DNA of 35,860 nt from Candidatus Puniceispirillum sp. (GTDB taxonomy: Bacteria > Pseudomonadota > Alphaproteobacteria > Puniceispirillales > Puniceispirillaceae), in assembly GCA_016778895.1 (NCBI GenBank), contig JADHOR010000017.1, positions 1 through 35,860 on the forward strand. Reading direction: 5' to 3'. The notes under the pieces are model-generated. The model was not told the origin of the DNA and ran no database searches. It saw nothing but the letters and a program-made list of their open reading frames with translations. A program made the translations under genes and the position numbers. This document shows positions 14,399 to 24,021 of this stretch, one piece after another (within the stretch, counting starts at the first letter, position 1; each line of letters starts with the position of its first letter).

Positions 14399-16605
14399 AC
14401 GCAGCATCCGATGTAATGACTTTTGAAAATGCCGCCGCAATGGGGCTTTCGCGTGATGAGTGGGCGTTGATTAATCAGCGCCTTGGCCGGACGCCAAATC
14501 TTTGTGAGCTTGGAATATTCTCGGCCATGTGGTCTGAACATTGCTCGTATAAATCGTCGAAGAAATGGTTAAAGACCCTGCCGATTGACGGCCCGCAAGT
14601 GATCGAGGGGCCGGGCGAGAATGCGGGGGCGGTTGATATCGGTGACGGGCTGGCCGCTATTTTCAAAATTGAAAGCCATAATCACCCATCCTTTATCGAG
14701 CCTTATCAGGGTGCGGCAACGGGCGTTGGCGGGATTTTACGCGATGTGTTCACGATGGGCGCACGTCCGGTTGCATTGCTGAATGCGTTACGTTTTGGCG
14801 AGGCCAGCCACGAGAAGACCCGACATCTTGTTGGCGGTGTTGTGTCTGGCATCGGCGGCTATGGCAATTGCATTGGCATTCCCACTGTTGGCGGCGAGGT
14901 CAATTTCGACAAATCCTATAATGGTAATATTCTGGTCAATGCGATGGCGGTTGGCCTCGCCAATAGCGACCGTATTTTCCGTTCGGCAGCGACCGGCCCG
15001 GGCAATCCGGTGATTTATGTTGGCGCCAAGACTGGCCGTGATGGCATTCATGGCGCGACAATGGCATCAGCCGAATTTTCTGACGAAACCGAAAGCAAGC
15101 GCCCGACCGTTCAAGTTGGTGATCCGTTCACCGGCAAATTGCTGATGGAGGCCTGTCTTGAGCTGATGGCATCGGACTCGGTATTATCCATTCAAGATAT
15201 GGGCGCTGCTGGTCTGACATCATCATCGGTTGAGATGGCGTCAAAGGGCGGCCTTGGCATGGAGATTGATCTTGATCTTGTGCCCGCACGCGAAGAAAAC
15301 ATGTCGGCTTATGAGCTGATGCTGTCAGAATCGCAAGAACGGATGCTGATGGTGCTAAAGCCTGATGCCACCGAGACGGCACGGGCGATTTTCAAAAAAT
15401 GGGATCTCGATTTCATGCCGATTGGGCGGGTTACCGAAACGGGCCGCCTGATCCTTTTAAAAGATGGCGGTACTGCTTGTGATATTCCGATTGGCCCGCT
15501 GGTTGATGACGCGCCTGAATATGATCGCCCCCATGGCGATGCCCCGGTGCGCGTGCAGCTGTCGAGCGCAGATATTGCCAGTGATGCGCCAATTTCCACG
15601 GTGCTGAAATCACTGCTTGGCGATGTTAATCTTGCAAGTCGCCGCTGGATCTATGAGCAGTATGACAGTCAGGTGATGGCCGATACAGTTGCGGGCCCGG
15701 GCGGCGATGCGGCTTTAATCAGGGTGCATGGCAGCAAGCGCGGCCTTGCAATGAGTACCGACTGTACCCCACGCTATGTTGAAGCTGATCCGAAAACCGG
15801 CGGCGCACAGGCGGTAGCCGAAGCCTATCGTAACCTTTCAGCGATTGGTGTAACCCCGCTTGCGATCACTAATAATCTGAACTTTGGCAATCCTGAAAAG
15901 CCGGAAATCATGACCCAGCTTGTCGAGTCGGTGCTTGGCATGGGTGAAGCTGCGCGCCATCTGGATACCCCTGTGGTTTCGGGCAATGTGTCGCTTTATA
16001 ACGAAACCGATGGCAAGGCAATTCAGCCCTGTCCGGTGATTGGCATGGTTGGTGTGATCGAAGATGTTGACCATGCAGCCGGTAACAGGTTTGTTGCCGA
16101 TGGTGAGGATATTTTCGTTGTTGGTCAAAGCGACATTGTGAATGACGGCTGGCTCGGTGCCTCGGTTTATCAGCAACTGCACGGCGACCAAGCGATTTAC
16201 GCACCGCCGCCGGTTAATCTAGATGCTGAGTTAAAAAATGGCAGCTTTGTCCGTGAACAGATTTTGGGCGGCAGCATCAGCGCGGCGCATGACATCAGTG
16301 ATGGCGGCCTTGCCGTTGCCATTGCCGAAATGGCAATCCGGTCCGGTTTTGGGGCTGATATCACGGTGCCGCAGGCAGGCCAGCTGCATGGTTGGGCCTT
16401 TGGTGAAGATCAGGCGCGGTTTGTCGTGACCACGGCCAATCATTCAGCATTAATTGCAGCCGCAAAAGATGCTGGCGTTGAAATCACAAAGATTGGTAAG
16501 GTTTCGGCTAGCGGTGAATTGAAATTCGGTGCCAGCGATGCCATATCAGTTAGTGAGTTGGGTGTTGTCTTTGAAGCGACTATCCCTGCATTGATGGCGG
16601 GCTAG
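14395..16605 (+). CDS. purL: Phosphoribosylformylglycinamidine synthase subunit PurL
   Basis: The small-type PurL of 736 aa, the ATP-dependent synthetase subunit making FGAM from FGAR. Two AIR-synthase-like halves are visible. The first contains [35 protein letters not shown] and [14 protein letters not shown]; the second contains [27 protein letters not shown] and [13 protein letters not shown]. Length matches the PurS/PurQ-dependent form rather than the 1300-aa fused enzyme. It overlaps purQ by 4 nt and is followed by bolA after 76 nt. Confidence 0.97.
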   Translation: MNAASDVMTFENAAAMGLSRDEWALINQRLGRTPNLCELGIFSAMWSEHCSYKSSKKWLKTLPIDGPQVIEGPGENAGAVDIGDGLAAIFKIESHNHPSFIEPYQGAATGVGGILRDVFTMGARPVALLNALRFGEASHEKTRHLVGGVVSGIGGYGNCIGIPTVGGEVNFDKSYNGNILVNAMAVGLANSDRIFRSAATGPGNPVIYVGAKTGRDGIHGATMASAEFSDETESKRPTVQVGDPFTGKLLMEACLELMASDSVLSIQDMGAAGLTSSSVEMASKGGLGMEIDLDLVPAREENMSAYELMLSESQERMLMVLKPDATETARAIFKKWDLDFMPIGRVTETGRLILLKDGGTACDIPIGPLVDDAPEYDRPHGDAPVRVQLSSADIASDAPISTVLKSLLGDVNLASRRWIYEQYDSQVMADTVAGPGGDAALIRVHGSKRGLAMSTDCTPRYVEADPKTGGAQAVAEAYRNLSAIGVTPLAITNNLNFGNPEKPEIMTQLVESVLGMGEAARHLDTPVVSGNVSLYNETDGKAIQPCPVIGMVGVIEDVDHAAGNRFVADGEDIFVVGQSDIVNDGWLGASVYQQLHGDQAIYAPPPVNLDAELKNGSFVREQILGGSISAAHDISDGGLAVAIAEMAIRSGFGADITVPQAGQLHGWAFGEDQARFVVTTANHSALIAAAKDAGVEITKIGKVSASGELKFGASDAISVSELGVVFEATIPALMAG

Positions 16606-16681
16606 GCAGAATTAGGCAACAGCCAGAATATAAGTAACCAAACGGCGATAAGCCAAATGGCGGAAATAAGGAGCAGCGATT

Positions 16682-16918
16682 ATGGCAATGGCAGCAAGCG
16701 AAATAGAAGCTTTGATCAGTGCCGCCTTCCCTGATGCCACCATAACTATTGAAGATTTACGCGGTGATGGCGACCATTACGCCTGTAATGTGATCTCGGC
16801 TGCCTTTGCTGGCAAAAACCGCGTTCAGCAGCACCAAATGGTTTATAAGGCACTTGGTGGGCGCATGGGCGGCGAGCTACACGCACTGGCCCTGCAAACA
16901 TCGGCACCACAAGAATAA
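16682..16918 (+). CDS. bolA: BolA family protein
   Basis: A 78-aa BolA-like protein. Family members pair with CGFS monothiol glutaredoxins to carry or sense [2Fe-2S] clusters. The helix-turn region DGDHYACNVISAAFAGKNRVQQHQ and the conserved RVQQHQMVYKAL C-terminal helix are visible. The start ATG 16682 has AAGGAG 8 nt upstream; the ATG at 16688 is less well spaced. The gene is directly upstream of the CGFS glutaredoxin (47 nt), which supports partnership. Confidence 0.92.
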   Translation: MAMAASEIEALISAAFPDATITIEDLRGDGDHYACNVISAAFAGKNRVQQHQMVYKALGGRMGGELHALALQTSAPQE

Positions 16919-16965
16919 CCCCCGAAGGCCAACAGGGAATAACACCCAGTTTTAGGAGCAGAATT

Positions 16966-17304
16966 ATGTTGGATGATGCACTCAAGACCCGCATTGATAA
17001 TGAAATTGCCAGCGAGCAGGTCGTGCTTTTCATGAAAGGCACTCCGGTTTTTCCACAATGCGGATTTTCTGCCGCTGTTGTTGGTGTGCTGTCACATCTT
17101 GGCGTGAAATTTCGCGGTATCAACGTCCTTGAAGATGATAATATTCGCGAAGGTATCAAGGCCTATTCAGACTGGCCAACGATTCCCCAGCTTTATGTAA
17201 AAGGTGAGTTTGTTGGCGGCTGCGACATCATTCGTGAGATGTATGAAACTGGCGAACTGATCGAAATGTTCCAGACACATGGCATTGACGCCCGCCCAAG
17301 CTAA
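16966..17304 (+). CDS. grxD: Monothiol glutaredoxin, Grx4 type
   Basis: A 112-aa CGFS glutaredoxin that ligates a [2Fe-2S] cluster with glutathione and works in iron-sulfur cluster transfer. CGFS is at 32-35, preceded by MKGTPVFPQ. The glutathione-binding segments WPTIPQLYVKGEFVGGCDI follow. AGGAG lies 7 nt before the ATG. It is the last gene of the purine-bolA run; after it the strand changes. Confidence 0.96.
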   Translation: MLDDALKTRIDNEIASEQVVLFMKGTPVFPQCGFSAAVVGVLSHLGVKFRGINVLEDDNIREGIKAYSDWPTIPQLYVKGEFVGGCDIIREMYETGELIEMFQTHGIDARPS

Positions 17305-17337
17305 GTGCCGAACCAAATATCCACTCCGCTGGCAGAT

Positions 17338-17355
17338 TTAGGCATCGCTGCCTAA
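17338..17355. other. Hairpin at the convergent grxD / ABM gene junction
   Basis: TTAGGCA (17338-17344) pairs with TGCCTAA (17349-17355) around TCGC. The stem covers the stop codon of the minus-strand gene (17352-17354). No U-tract follows, so it could be a weak bidirectional 3'-end structure. Confidence 0.4.
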
Positions 17356-17729
17356 TCGCTGGCGGGCTGGCCTTGAACAATATTATCGGACAAAAACGCC
17401 CGTTCGGAAACGACCTCGGCAATGCGTATCCGGTACCAATCATAAAATTCCTGACGCCCCATCGCTTGGGTTGCCATATGTTCGGCATTATGGCGCCATT
17501 GGCTAATCGCATTGCGATCCGTCCAATAAGATACGGTAATCCCGATCCCGTCATCGGCACGAACCGACTCAACCCCAAGAAACCCCGGCTGTTGCTGCGC
17601 CAAAGTCACCATCATGTTGGCCGCAATTTCATAGATATCATCGCCACTGAGGCTGCGCTGACTCGTAAAAATCACCGCAAAATAGCGTTCCGGCCAGTCG
17701 CTATCTGCATTGCCACCGCCATCACTCAT
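17352..17729 (-). CDS. Antibiotic biosynthesis monooxygenase (ABM) domain protein
   Basis: A 125-aa protein with a single ferredoxin-like ABM domain: RYFAVIFTSQRS, then MMVTLAQQQPGFLGVESVRADDGIGITVSYW, then ISQWRHNAEHMATQAMGRQEFYDWYRIRIAEV. The conserved W-R-x-x-x-E-H/A segment before the last strand fits the family. Members include small heme-degrading or quinol monooxygenases, but many are of unknown role. The ATG at 17729 is chosen because GGAGG sits 5 nt upstream; the ATG at 17741 lies upstream of that site. It stands alone between convergent grxD and the rpsD terminator. Confidence 0.7.
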   Translation of the reverse strand: MSDGGGNADSDWPERYFAVIFTSQRSLSGDDIYEIAANMMVTLAQQQPGFLGVESVRADDGIGITVSYWTDRNAISQWRHNAEHMATQAMGRQEFYDWYRIRIAEVVSERAFLSDNIVQGQPASD

Positions 17730-17817
17730 CAAGACCTCCATACCACTCGTGAATATTGGGTTATGATAAACGCACTTAAATAGATTTTAATAGGGGTGAT
17801 AAGCGGTTGCCGAATTT

Positions 17818-17845
17818 GGCATCAAAAAGGACGGCATCAAAAAGG
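17818..17845. repeat. Short tandem direct repeat
   Basis: GGCATCAAAAAGG occurs at 17818-17830 and 17833-17845 with a 15-nt period. It lies between the ABM gene start and the rpsD terminator and looks like a small slippage duplication. Confidence 0.6.
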
Positions 17846-17852
17846 GGGGCAC

Positions 17853-17879
17853 AAAAAAAAGCGGCACCTTGCGTACCGC
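17853..17879 (-). terminator. Terminator of rpsD
   Basis: On the minus strand GCGGTAC, loop GCAAG and GTGCCGC form a 7-bp stem with one G-U pair, followed by eight U residues (A-run at 17853-17860 on the plus strand). It starts about 50 nt after the rpsD stop. T residues at 17881-17885 also allow weaker plus-strand termination. Confidence 0.82.
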
Positions 17880-17927
17880 CTTTTTGAATTTGATCTGGCT
17901 CGAACGGCTGTTTGCCGCCCTCAGTGA

Positions 17928-18554
17928 TTAACGTGAGTAATATTCGACTACCAGATTTGGTTCAATCTGAACTGGGTATGGCACCTCATCCAGCGCTGGC
18001 ACCCGCACGAAAGTTGCCAAGAATTTTCCATGGTCAGCATCGACATATTCAGGAACATCACGCTCGACTGACGCAATCGCATCAAGAACCGCTGGGATGT
18101 TCTTTGCCTTGTCTTTCAGGCTGATCACATCGCCCGGCTTCAACATGACTGACGCAATGTTACAACGCTTGCCATTTACCAAAACATGGCCGTGGTTGAT
18201 GGTTTGGCGCGCGGCAAAAACGGTTGGAACCATTTTCGAGCGATACAGAACAGCGTCGAGACGGCATTCAAGAATACCGATCAGGTTCTGGCCTGTATCA
18301 CCGCGGCGGCGCACAGCCTCGGCATAATATTTTTTGAACTGCTTTTCACCGATATTGCCGTAATACCCTTTAAGCTTTTGCTTGGCCATCAACTGAACAC
18401 CAAAGTCAGTTGGCTTTTTGCGGCGTTGACCATGCTGGCCCGGGCCATATTCGCGTGAATTTACAGGAGATTTTGGACGACCCCATAGGTTTACACCAAG
18501 ACGCCGGTCAATTTTATGTTTCGCGGAATGCCGCTTATGATCGGATTTTGCCAT
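17928..18554 (-). CDS. rpsD: 30S ribosomal protein S4
   Basis: A 208-aa primary 16S rRNA-binding protein of the small subunit, which in many bacteria also regulates its own operon. [20 protein letters not shown] (11-30) and [13 protein letters not shown] are the family opening. The S4 RNA-binding domain follows ([19 protein letters not shown], then [16 protein letters not shown]). No zinc cysteines are present in the N-terminus, so it is the C-minus form. The ATG at 18554 has AGGAG 6 nt upstream. It is transcribed alone, with its own terminator, away from the alpha operon. Confidence 0.97.
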   Translation of the reverse strand: MAKSDHKRHSAKHKIDRRLGVNLWGRPKSPVNSREYGPGQHGQRRKKPTDFGVQLMAKQKLKGYYGNIGEKQFKKYYAEAVRRRGDTGQNLIGILECRLDAVLYRSKMVPTVFAARQTINHGHVLVNGKRCNIASVMLKPGDVISLKDKAKNIPAVLDAIASVERDVPEYVDADHGKFLATFVRVPALDEVPYPVQIEPNLVVEYYSR

Positions 18555-18714
18555 TTTTGGCTCCTTTTATTCCTTTGTTGTCCCGGTAGGGCCGCAATAG
18601 CGCAATTATTTGCTATCTTGACCGGCATCACACCCCGCTGGTGAAATCCACGTTCCCGAGAATTCGCGGCAAAATATGGGGTTTTCCGCGGTTTGTCAAC
18701 GAATTTCGCTGTGG

Positions 18715-19524
18715 TTATCGCCGCTTTCGCGTCAACGCTTGAATCACCCCATGAAGCGTGCTGATTTCCTGCGCCGAAAGGCCGGCACGGGTAAATAAAG
18801 CCCGCAGGTTCCGCTTTACCACATTGCTCATATCAGGGGCGGTAAAGAACCCGCCATCATCCAGCGCATTTTCAAGCCGCTGAAAGAAAAAATCGCGCTC
18901 TTTAACCGATGCCTGCCGCGCGTCGGGTAATTCCTGAGCGGGGCGCGGCATATGTCCGGCTTGCCCGACCGTATTTTCGGCTCCCGCCATCGCCTCTAGA
19001 TGCGCTGCCATCCGCCATTCCCAGGCCATTAGCAAAACTGCCTGCGCAAGATTAAGCGACGGATATGACGGGTTTAGCGGCGCTGTCACCAGAACATCCG
19101 CCAGAACCACCTCATCATTGTCCAGCCCAGATGCCTCTGGCCCAAATAGCATGGCCGTCCGGCCGGTTGGTGATTGATCAAGATGTGTGGTGTTATTCCG
19201 TTCATGCGCCAGCATCATCGCCGCCGCAGCGCGTGGATCAGCACTTTTAATCGGAAGGTCACGCCGCCTCGCGCTTGCTGCCAGCATCAAAGACACGTCA
19301 TGCGCCGCCGCGGCCAGACTGTCAAAAACACGCGCATTTTCAATAATCTGGCTACCACCTGCGGCCATCGGTAACGCCGCCGGATTCGGCCAGCCATCAC
19401 GCGGCGCAACAAGCCGCAGCTCAGAGAAGCCACAATTCATCATGGCACGCGCCGCAGCGCCGATATTTTCGCCCATTTGAGGACGCGCCAAAATGACGAT
19501 TGGCGCCAGTGGTAACGTCATCAT
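18715..19524 (-). CDS. TrmJ-like tRNA/rRNA methyltransferase (SPOUT family)
   Basis: A 269-aa SpoU-type RNA 2'-O-ribose methyltransferase. Motif 1 is ARPQMGENIGAAARAMMNCG. The SAM-binding trefoil-knot motifs are LFGPEASGLDNDEV and LNPSYPSLNLAQAVLLMAWEW. A C-terminal helical part of about 100 aa is as in TrmJ, which modifies tRNA position 32. The start ATG 19524 overlaps the stop of the citramalate synthase gene as ATGA; a second ATG (19521) follows directly. The target nucleoside cannot be fixed from sequence alone. Confidence 0.85.
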   Translation of the reverse strand: MMTLPLAPIVILARPQMGENIGAAARAMMNCGFSELRLVAPRDGWPNPAALPMAAGGSQIIENARVFDSLAAAAHDVSLMLAASARRRDLPIKSADPRAAAAMMLAHERNNTTHLDQSPTGRTAMLFGPEASGLDNDEVVLADVLVTAPLNPSYPSLNLAQAVLLMAWEWRMAAHLEAMAGAENTVGQAGHMPRPAQELPDARQASVKERDFFFQRLENALDDGGFFTAPDMSNVVKRNLRALFTRAGLSAQEISTLHGVIQALTRKRR

Positions 19525-21137
19525 TTTATTTTTGGCTTTGGGCCAGCGATCTGATCATGCTGCAATTTCCAAATCATGCCATCGCCAAGCGCGGCAACCG
19601 ACGCATCAATGATATTCGTCGACAATCCAACAGTGCGCCACACGGTACCATCAGGGACGCAAAATTCGATCATCACCCGGGTAATCGCACCCGTTCCAGA
19701 GCCTTCGGCCGCATCGAGAATACGCACCTTATAATCGACCAGCTCAACATCGGCCAAGGATGGATAAGCTGCCACCAGCGCTTTGCGCATCGCTGTATCA
19801 ACTGCATTCACCGGGCCATTACCAACGGCGGCCTCATGGAAACATTCATCACCAACAAAAATTGTTGTTGTCGCCTCGGACTCAACGACCAATTCACCGC
19901 GCGCATTGAACCTGCGTTCATCCATCACGCGAAACCGGCCAATGCGGAAATATTCCGGAACCTCGCCCAGCATCTGGCGCGCCAACAACTCAAAGCTGGC
20001 TTCGGCAGAATCAAACGACCAGCCCTCAAACTCCTTGGCTTTCACCACGCTAATCAGCGAATCCAGCCGTTCATCCTTGGGGTCAATTTCAATATTGAAC
20101 TGGGCAAACCGCGCCAGCATATTTGAACGACCAGCCTGATCGGACACAAGATAATGCCTCTCATTACCGACTTTTTCCGGCGGCACATGCTCATAGGTAC
20201 GCGGATCCTTTTGCGCTGCTGACGCGTGCAGACCGCCCTTATGGGCAAATGCCGCCGCCCCGACATAAGGCGCGTGCGCATCAGGCGTACGGTTCAACCG
20301 GTCATCAAGAAACCGTGACAGCCCCATCAGCTTTGGCAAGCTGGCCTCGGAGAGGCTGGTTTCATAGTCAGTCTTTAGCACCAATGTCGGGATCAGGGTG
20401 ATCAGGTTGGCGTTGCCGCAACGCTCGCCAAGGCCATTGATCGTGCCCTGCACTTGACGCGCACCAGCCGCGATTGCCGCCAGTGAATTTGCCACCGCAA
20501 CACCGGCATCATTATGGCAATGAATACCAAGCCGAACGTCTGGCATTTTTTTGTGGACTGCACTGACAATTTCAAACACTTCATCGGGAAGCGTGCCGCC
20601 GTTCGTATCGCACAAGACCACCCATGTTGCGCCACCTTCCTGTGCCGCGCGGATGCAATCAAGCGCAAAATCCGGGTTATTTTTATAGCCGTCGAAAAAA
20701 TGCTCGCAATCAAACATTGGCTCACGGCCACGATCAGCGGCAGCGATTAATGATTGCCGGATCATTTCCAAATTTTCATCCAGCGTCGTATTTAACGCGG
20801 TTTTGACATGAAAATCCCACGTTTTTCCAACAAGGCACGTGGCATCAACCTCGGCATCAATCACCGCGCTTAGCCCGGGATCATTGGCGGTACTGCGCCC
20901 GCCGCGCCGCGTCATGCCAAAGGCAACAAGCTTGGCCTTTTTCAGCGATGGGGGCTTGGCGAAAAAGACATCATCGGTTGGGTTTGCCCCCGGCCAGCCA
21001 GCCTCGATATAATCAATCCCGATGTCATCCAGAGCCTGCGCGATAGCAACCTTGTCCGCACGTGAAAAATCAACGCCGCGGGTTTGACCACCATCACGTA
21101 ATGTGGTGTCAAACAGCCATATCTTATCGCTACCCAT
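19521..21137 (-). CDS. cimA: Citramalate synthase
   Basis: A 538-aa LeuA-type acyltransferase that condenses pyruvate and acetyl-CoA to citramalate, the entry to isoleucine without threonine. The HMGL-like TIM barrel carries LFDTTLRDGGQTRGVDFS near the start, GIHCHNDAGVAVANSLAA, and GTINGLGERCGNANL. The C-terminal regulatory domain, expected to bind isoleucine, follows. Length and motif spelling match the citramalate rather than the isopropylmalate branch. The ATG at 21137 is selected because GGAAG lies 7 nt upstream; the frame extends 10 codons further. The gene is coupled to the trmJ-like gene by a 4-nt overlap and lies 95 nt after cysS. Confidence 0.9.
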   Translation of the reverse strand: MGSDKIWLFDTTLRDGGQTRGVDFSRADKVAIAQALDDIGIDYIEAGWPGANPTDDVFFAKPPSLKKAKLVAFGMTRRGGRSTANDPGLSAVIDAEVDATCLVGKTWDFHVKTALNTTLDENLEMIRQSLIAAADRGREPMFDCEHFFDGYKNNPDFALDCIRAAQEGGATWVVLCDTNGGTLPDEVFEIVSAVHKKMPDVRLGIHCHNDAGVAVANSLAAIAAGARQVQGTINGLGERCGNANLITLIPTLVLKTDYETSLSEASLPKLMGLSRFLDDRLNRTPDAHAPYVGAAAFAHKGGLHASAAQKDPRTYEHVPPEKVGNERHYLVSDQAGRSNMLARFAQFNIEIDPKDERLDSLISVVKAKEFEGWSFDSAEASFELLARQMLGEVPEYFRIGRFRVMDERRFNARGELVVESEATTTIFVGDECFHEAAVGNGPVNAVDTAMRKALVAAYPSLADVELVDYKVRILDAAEGSGTGAITRVMIEFCVPDGTVWRTVGLSTNIIDASVAALGDGMIWKLQHDQIAGPKPKIK

Positions 21138-21232
21138 TGATATTCTTCCACCGCCTGTGCCAAACAATGCCGCGATTACCGCATATTTGTTTGGTTTTGT
21201 GACTTCGGTTTAACAAAATTGCTTAATCATTA

Positions 21233-22606
21233 CTAGCGTCGCCGCCAAACCGTTCCATCGGCACTATCTTCAAGAATTATGCCAGCGTCGGTCAGTTGAT
21301 CGCGAATTTCATCTGCCTTGGCAAAATCACGATTTGCGCGCGCCTGTTTCCGCGCCTCAATCAACGCATCAATCGCCGCATCATCCATCCCGTCAGCAGT
21401 TGCCACATCAGTTGCTGCATCGCCCGCCTTTGCCCAGCTTTCAGCGTCTTGTTGCAAAAGCCCGAGCACCGATGCGCTGGCCTTCAATGCGATCGCGGCT
21501 GACGTATCACCCTTATTTGCGAGACGCGCAAGTTCATGCAGACGGGCAATTGCCGCAGGCGTGTTTAAATCATCAAGCAAACAATCGGTAAATCCGGCGT
21601 CAATCTTGTCAGCGTCAAAAACAATATCGCCAACCGCACGATATAGACGGTCAAGGCCGTTGCGTGCATCACGCATCGCACTATCCGACAAATCCAGCGG
21701 GGCGCGATAATGCGCCGACAACAAAGCCGCACGCAATGTTTCACCGCGATACTGGTCGGCAGCGTCGGTGACTGAAATGATATTCCCCAACGATTTTGAC
21801 ATTTTTTCGTCATTCATCGTCACAAAACCGTTATGCAGCCAGTAATGCGCCATTTTAAGCTGATCATGCGCACAACAGCTTTGCGCGATTTCATTTTCAT
21901 GATGCGGAAAAATCAGATCAAGTCCACCAGCGTGAATATCAAAGACCTCACCAAGGTAGGTCTTTGCCATCGCCGAACATTCGATATGCCAGCCGGGACG
22001 GCCACGCCCCCACGGGCTGTCCCATCCGGGTTGATCATCACTGCTTGGCTTCCACAGAATAAAATCCGCAGGTTCACGCTTATAGGGGGCAACCTCAACC
22101 CTTGCACCGGCAATCATATCATCCATCGACCGCTTGGACAGCGCTCCATAATGATCCATAGTCGAAACCTGAAACAGCACGTGACCATCGGCCTCATAGG
22201 CATGACCCTTTTCGATCAGGGTCGTGATCATCGCCTGCATCTCAGCAATATGATGCGTTGCGCGCGGTTCAATGTCAGGTGCCAGCGCACCAAGGCGGGC
22301 AGTATCTTGATGAAAAGTCTCAATCGTTTCGGCGCATAGCTCGTCAATCTGAATGCCGCGTTCACTAGCCCTGACATTAATCTTGTCGTCAACATCGGTG
22401 ATATTGCGAACATAGGTTACTTTTGAGTGACGCAGGCGTAACAGCCGGACCAAAACATCAAACACCACGATCGGACGTGCATTGCCGACATGGATACGGC
22501 CATAAACCGTTGGGCCGCAAGCATAGACCCGCACATGATCAGGATCAATCGGAACAAAATCTTCCTTTTTGCGTGTCAGCGTATTATGCAGTCTCAGCAC
22601 CGTCAT
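21233..22606 (-). CDS. cysS: Cysteinyl-tRNA synthetase
   Basis: A 457-aa class I aminoacyl-tRNA synthetase. VYACGPTVYGRIHVGNAR contains the first zinc cysteine and the HIGH-type motif (HVGN). WHIECSAM and HHENEIAQSC supply further zinc ligands. EKMSKSLGN is the KMSKS loop. The start ATG overlaps the gltX stop as ATGA (22606-22603), so CysS is translated from the gltX message. The C-terminal segment (ANRDFAKADEIRDQLTDAGI) is the usual end. Confidence 0.96.
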   Translation of the reverse strand: MTVLRLHNTLTRKKEDFVPIDPDHVRVYACGPTVYGRIHVGNARPIVVFDVLVRLLRLRHSKVTYVRNITDVDDKINVRASERGIQIDELCAETIETFHQDTARLGALAPDIEPRATHHIAEMQAMITTLIEKGHAYEADGHVLFQVSTMDHYGALSKRSMDDMIAGARVEVAPYKREPADFILWKPSSDDQPGWDSPWGRGRPGWHIECSAMAKTYLGEVFDIHAGGLDLIFPHHENEIAQSCCAHDQLKMAHYWLHNGFVTMNDEKMSKSLGNIISVTDAADQYRGETLRAALLSAHYRAPLDLSDSAMRDARNGLDRLYRAVGDIVFDADKIDAGFTDCLLDDLNTPAAIARLHELARLANKGDTSAAIALKASASVLGLLQQDAESWAKAGDAATDVATADGMDDAAIDALIEARKQARANRDFAKADEIRDQLTDAGIILEDSADGTVWRRR

Positions 22607-23943
22607 GCGGCCACCCCTTGCAGGCGCTTTAACACGCGCTCACGGCCTATTAGACCCAGCAAAGGCGCCAGCTCAGGGCCAGCCTCAACCCCGGTTAGCG
22701 CTAGCCGCAACGGCATGAAAAGCCCCTTGCCCTTTACCCCGGTTTCGGCCGCGATGGCAGTTGTCCACCCTTTCCATATCGAGGCATCAAGATCACCTTG
22801 CGGCAACAGCGCAGCAGCTGCATTGGTAACGTTGTTCGCATCAATGATCGGCGTTATTTCACTAGTACAGATATCCCACCAGATTTTTGCCTCGCCAAGT
22901 TTCATGATATTGCCACGCACTGTTTCCCAGAATAGTGCATCGCCCTTTACGCCGATTTCTTCGAGGCGCGCAGCGACCAATTCAAACGGCATTTCCTGAA
23001 TAATCTGCGCATTGATTTTCTGTAATTCGGCCGGATCGAATTTGGCTGTAGCACGGCCAAACCGGGTGATATCAAAACCGGCAATGATCTGTGCCATGTG
23101 GAGCTTTGCCTCGACCGGATCTGCGGTGCCGATACGGGCAAGAACGCTAGCAATCGCCGATGGCTCAATCTCGCTCTGCCGCAATTCACCAATCGACAGG
23201 CTGCCAAGGCGTTTTGACAATCCCTCGCCGTCAGCACCAGCCAGTAGCGCAAGATGACCCATCGTTGGGGCGTTCGCACCCAGCGCTTCGAAAAGCTGAA
23301 TCTGTGCCGCTGAATTCGTCACATGATCCTCGCCGCGCAGAATATGCGTAATGCCATGATCAATATCATCAACCACCGAGGCCATCGTATAGATCACCCG
23401 CCCATCTTCACGCATTAAAACCGGATCGGACAGGCTAGACATATGATAGGCGACATCACCCCGCACCATATCGTGCCAGCTGACCTCGGCATCATTCAGC
23501 AAAAACCGCCAATGCGGACGCCGGCCTTGTGCCTCAAATTTGGCTTTTTCATCATCGCTTAGCTTCAGGCCTGTGCGGTCATAAACCGGCGGCTTGCCAG
23601 CCGATAGCTGTGCTTTACGCTTTAGCGACAATTCCTCAGGCGTCTCATAACAGGCATAGGCCCGCCCAGCCGCAATCAGCGTGGCTAGCGCCGCATCATA
23701 ACGCTCAAGGCGAAGCGATTGGCGGTCCTCACAGTCCCAGCCCATGCCCATCCATTCAAGATCGGCTCTGATATCATCCTCAAACGCCGCACTCGACCTC
23801 TCGGTATCAGTGTCGTCAATTCGCAGCATAAACTGACCACCAGTTTTGCGCGCAAACAGGTAATTCACCAACGCTGTCCGTAAATTACCAACATGCAGCC
23901 GCCCAGTGGGGCTAGGGGCAAAGCGGACTTTAATTGCAGTCAT
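22603..23943 (-). CDS. gltX: Glutamyl-tRNA synthetase
   Basis: A 446-aa class I synthetase charging tRNA with glutamate. VRFAPSPTGRLHVGNLRTAL holds the HIGH-type motif, LRIDDTDTERS follows, HILRGEDHVTN is mid-protein, and GLSKRLGSLSI is a KMSKS-loop variant. Alphaproteobacteria often carry two GltX copies, one sometimes linked to tRNA-Gln mischarging; which this is cannot be told here. ATG 23943 is chosen because AAGGAG is 8 nt upstream (a TTG codon precedes it). It is followed by cysS with a 4-nt overlap. Confidence 0.94.
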   Translation of the reverse strand: MTAIKVRFAPSPTGRLHVGNLRTALVNYLFARKTGGQFMLRIDDTDTERSSAAFEDDIRADLEWMGMGWDCEDRQSLRLERYDAALATLIAAGRAYACYETPEELSLKRKAQLSAGKPPVYDRTGLKLSDDEKAKFEAQGRRPHWRFLLNDAEVSWHDMVRGDVAYHMSSLSDPVLMREDGRVIYTMASVVDDIDHGITHILRGEDHVTNSAAQIQLFEALGANAPTMGHLALLAGADGEGLSKRLGSLSIGELRQSEIEPSAIASVLARIGTADPVEAKLHMAQIIAGFDITRFGRATAKFDPAELQKINAQIIQEMPFELVAARLEEIGVKGDALFWETVRGNIMKLGEAKIWWDICTSEITPIIDANNVTNAAAALLPQGDLDASIWKGWTTAIAAETGVKGKGLFMPLRLALTGVEAGPELAPLLGLIGRERVLKRLQGVAA

Positions 23944-24021
23944 CAAACGACTCCTTTTTGGCTCAAGGCCGGTATCTTTCAGCGTTGGTTTCGCCCGCGG
24001 CCAAAATCATATCCGCGCGCC

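Noticed and set aside
19500-20126. 208-codon frame opposite the citramalate synthase gene
   Set aside because: Antisense shadow of conserved coding sequence; no ribosome site or known motif.
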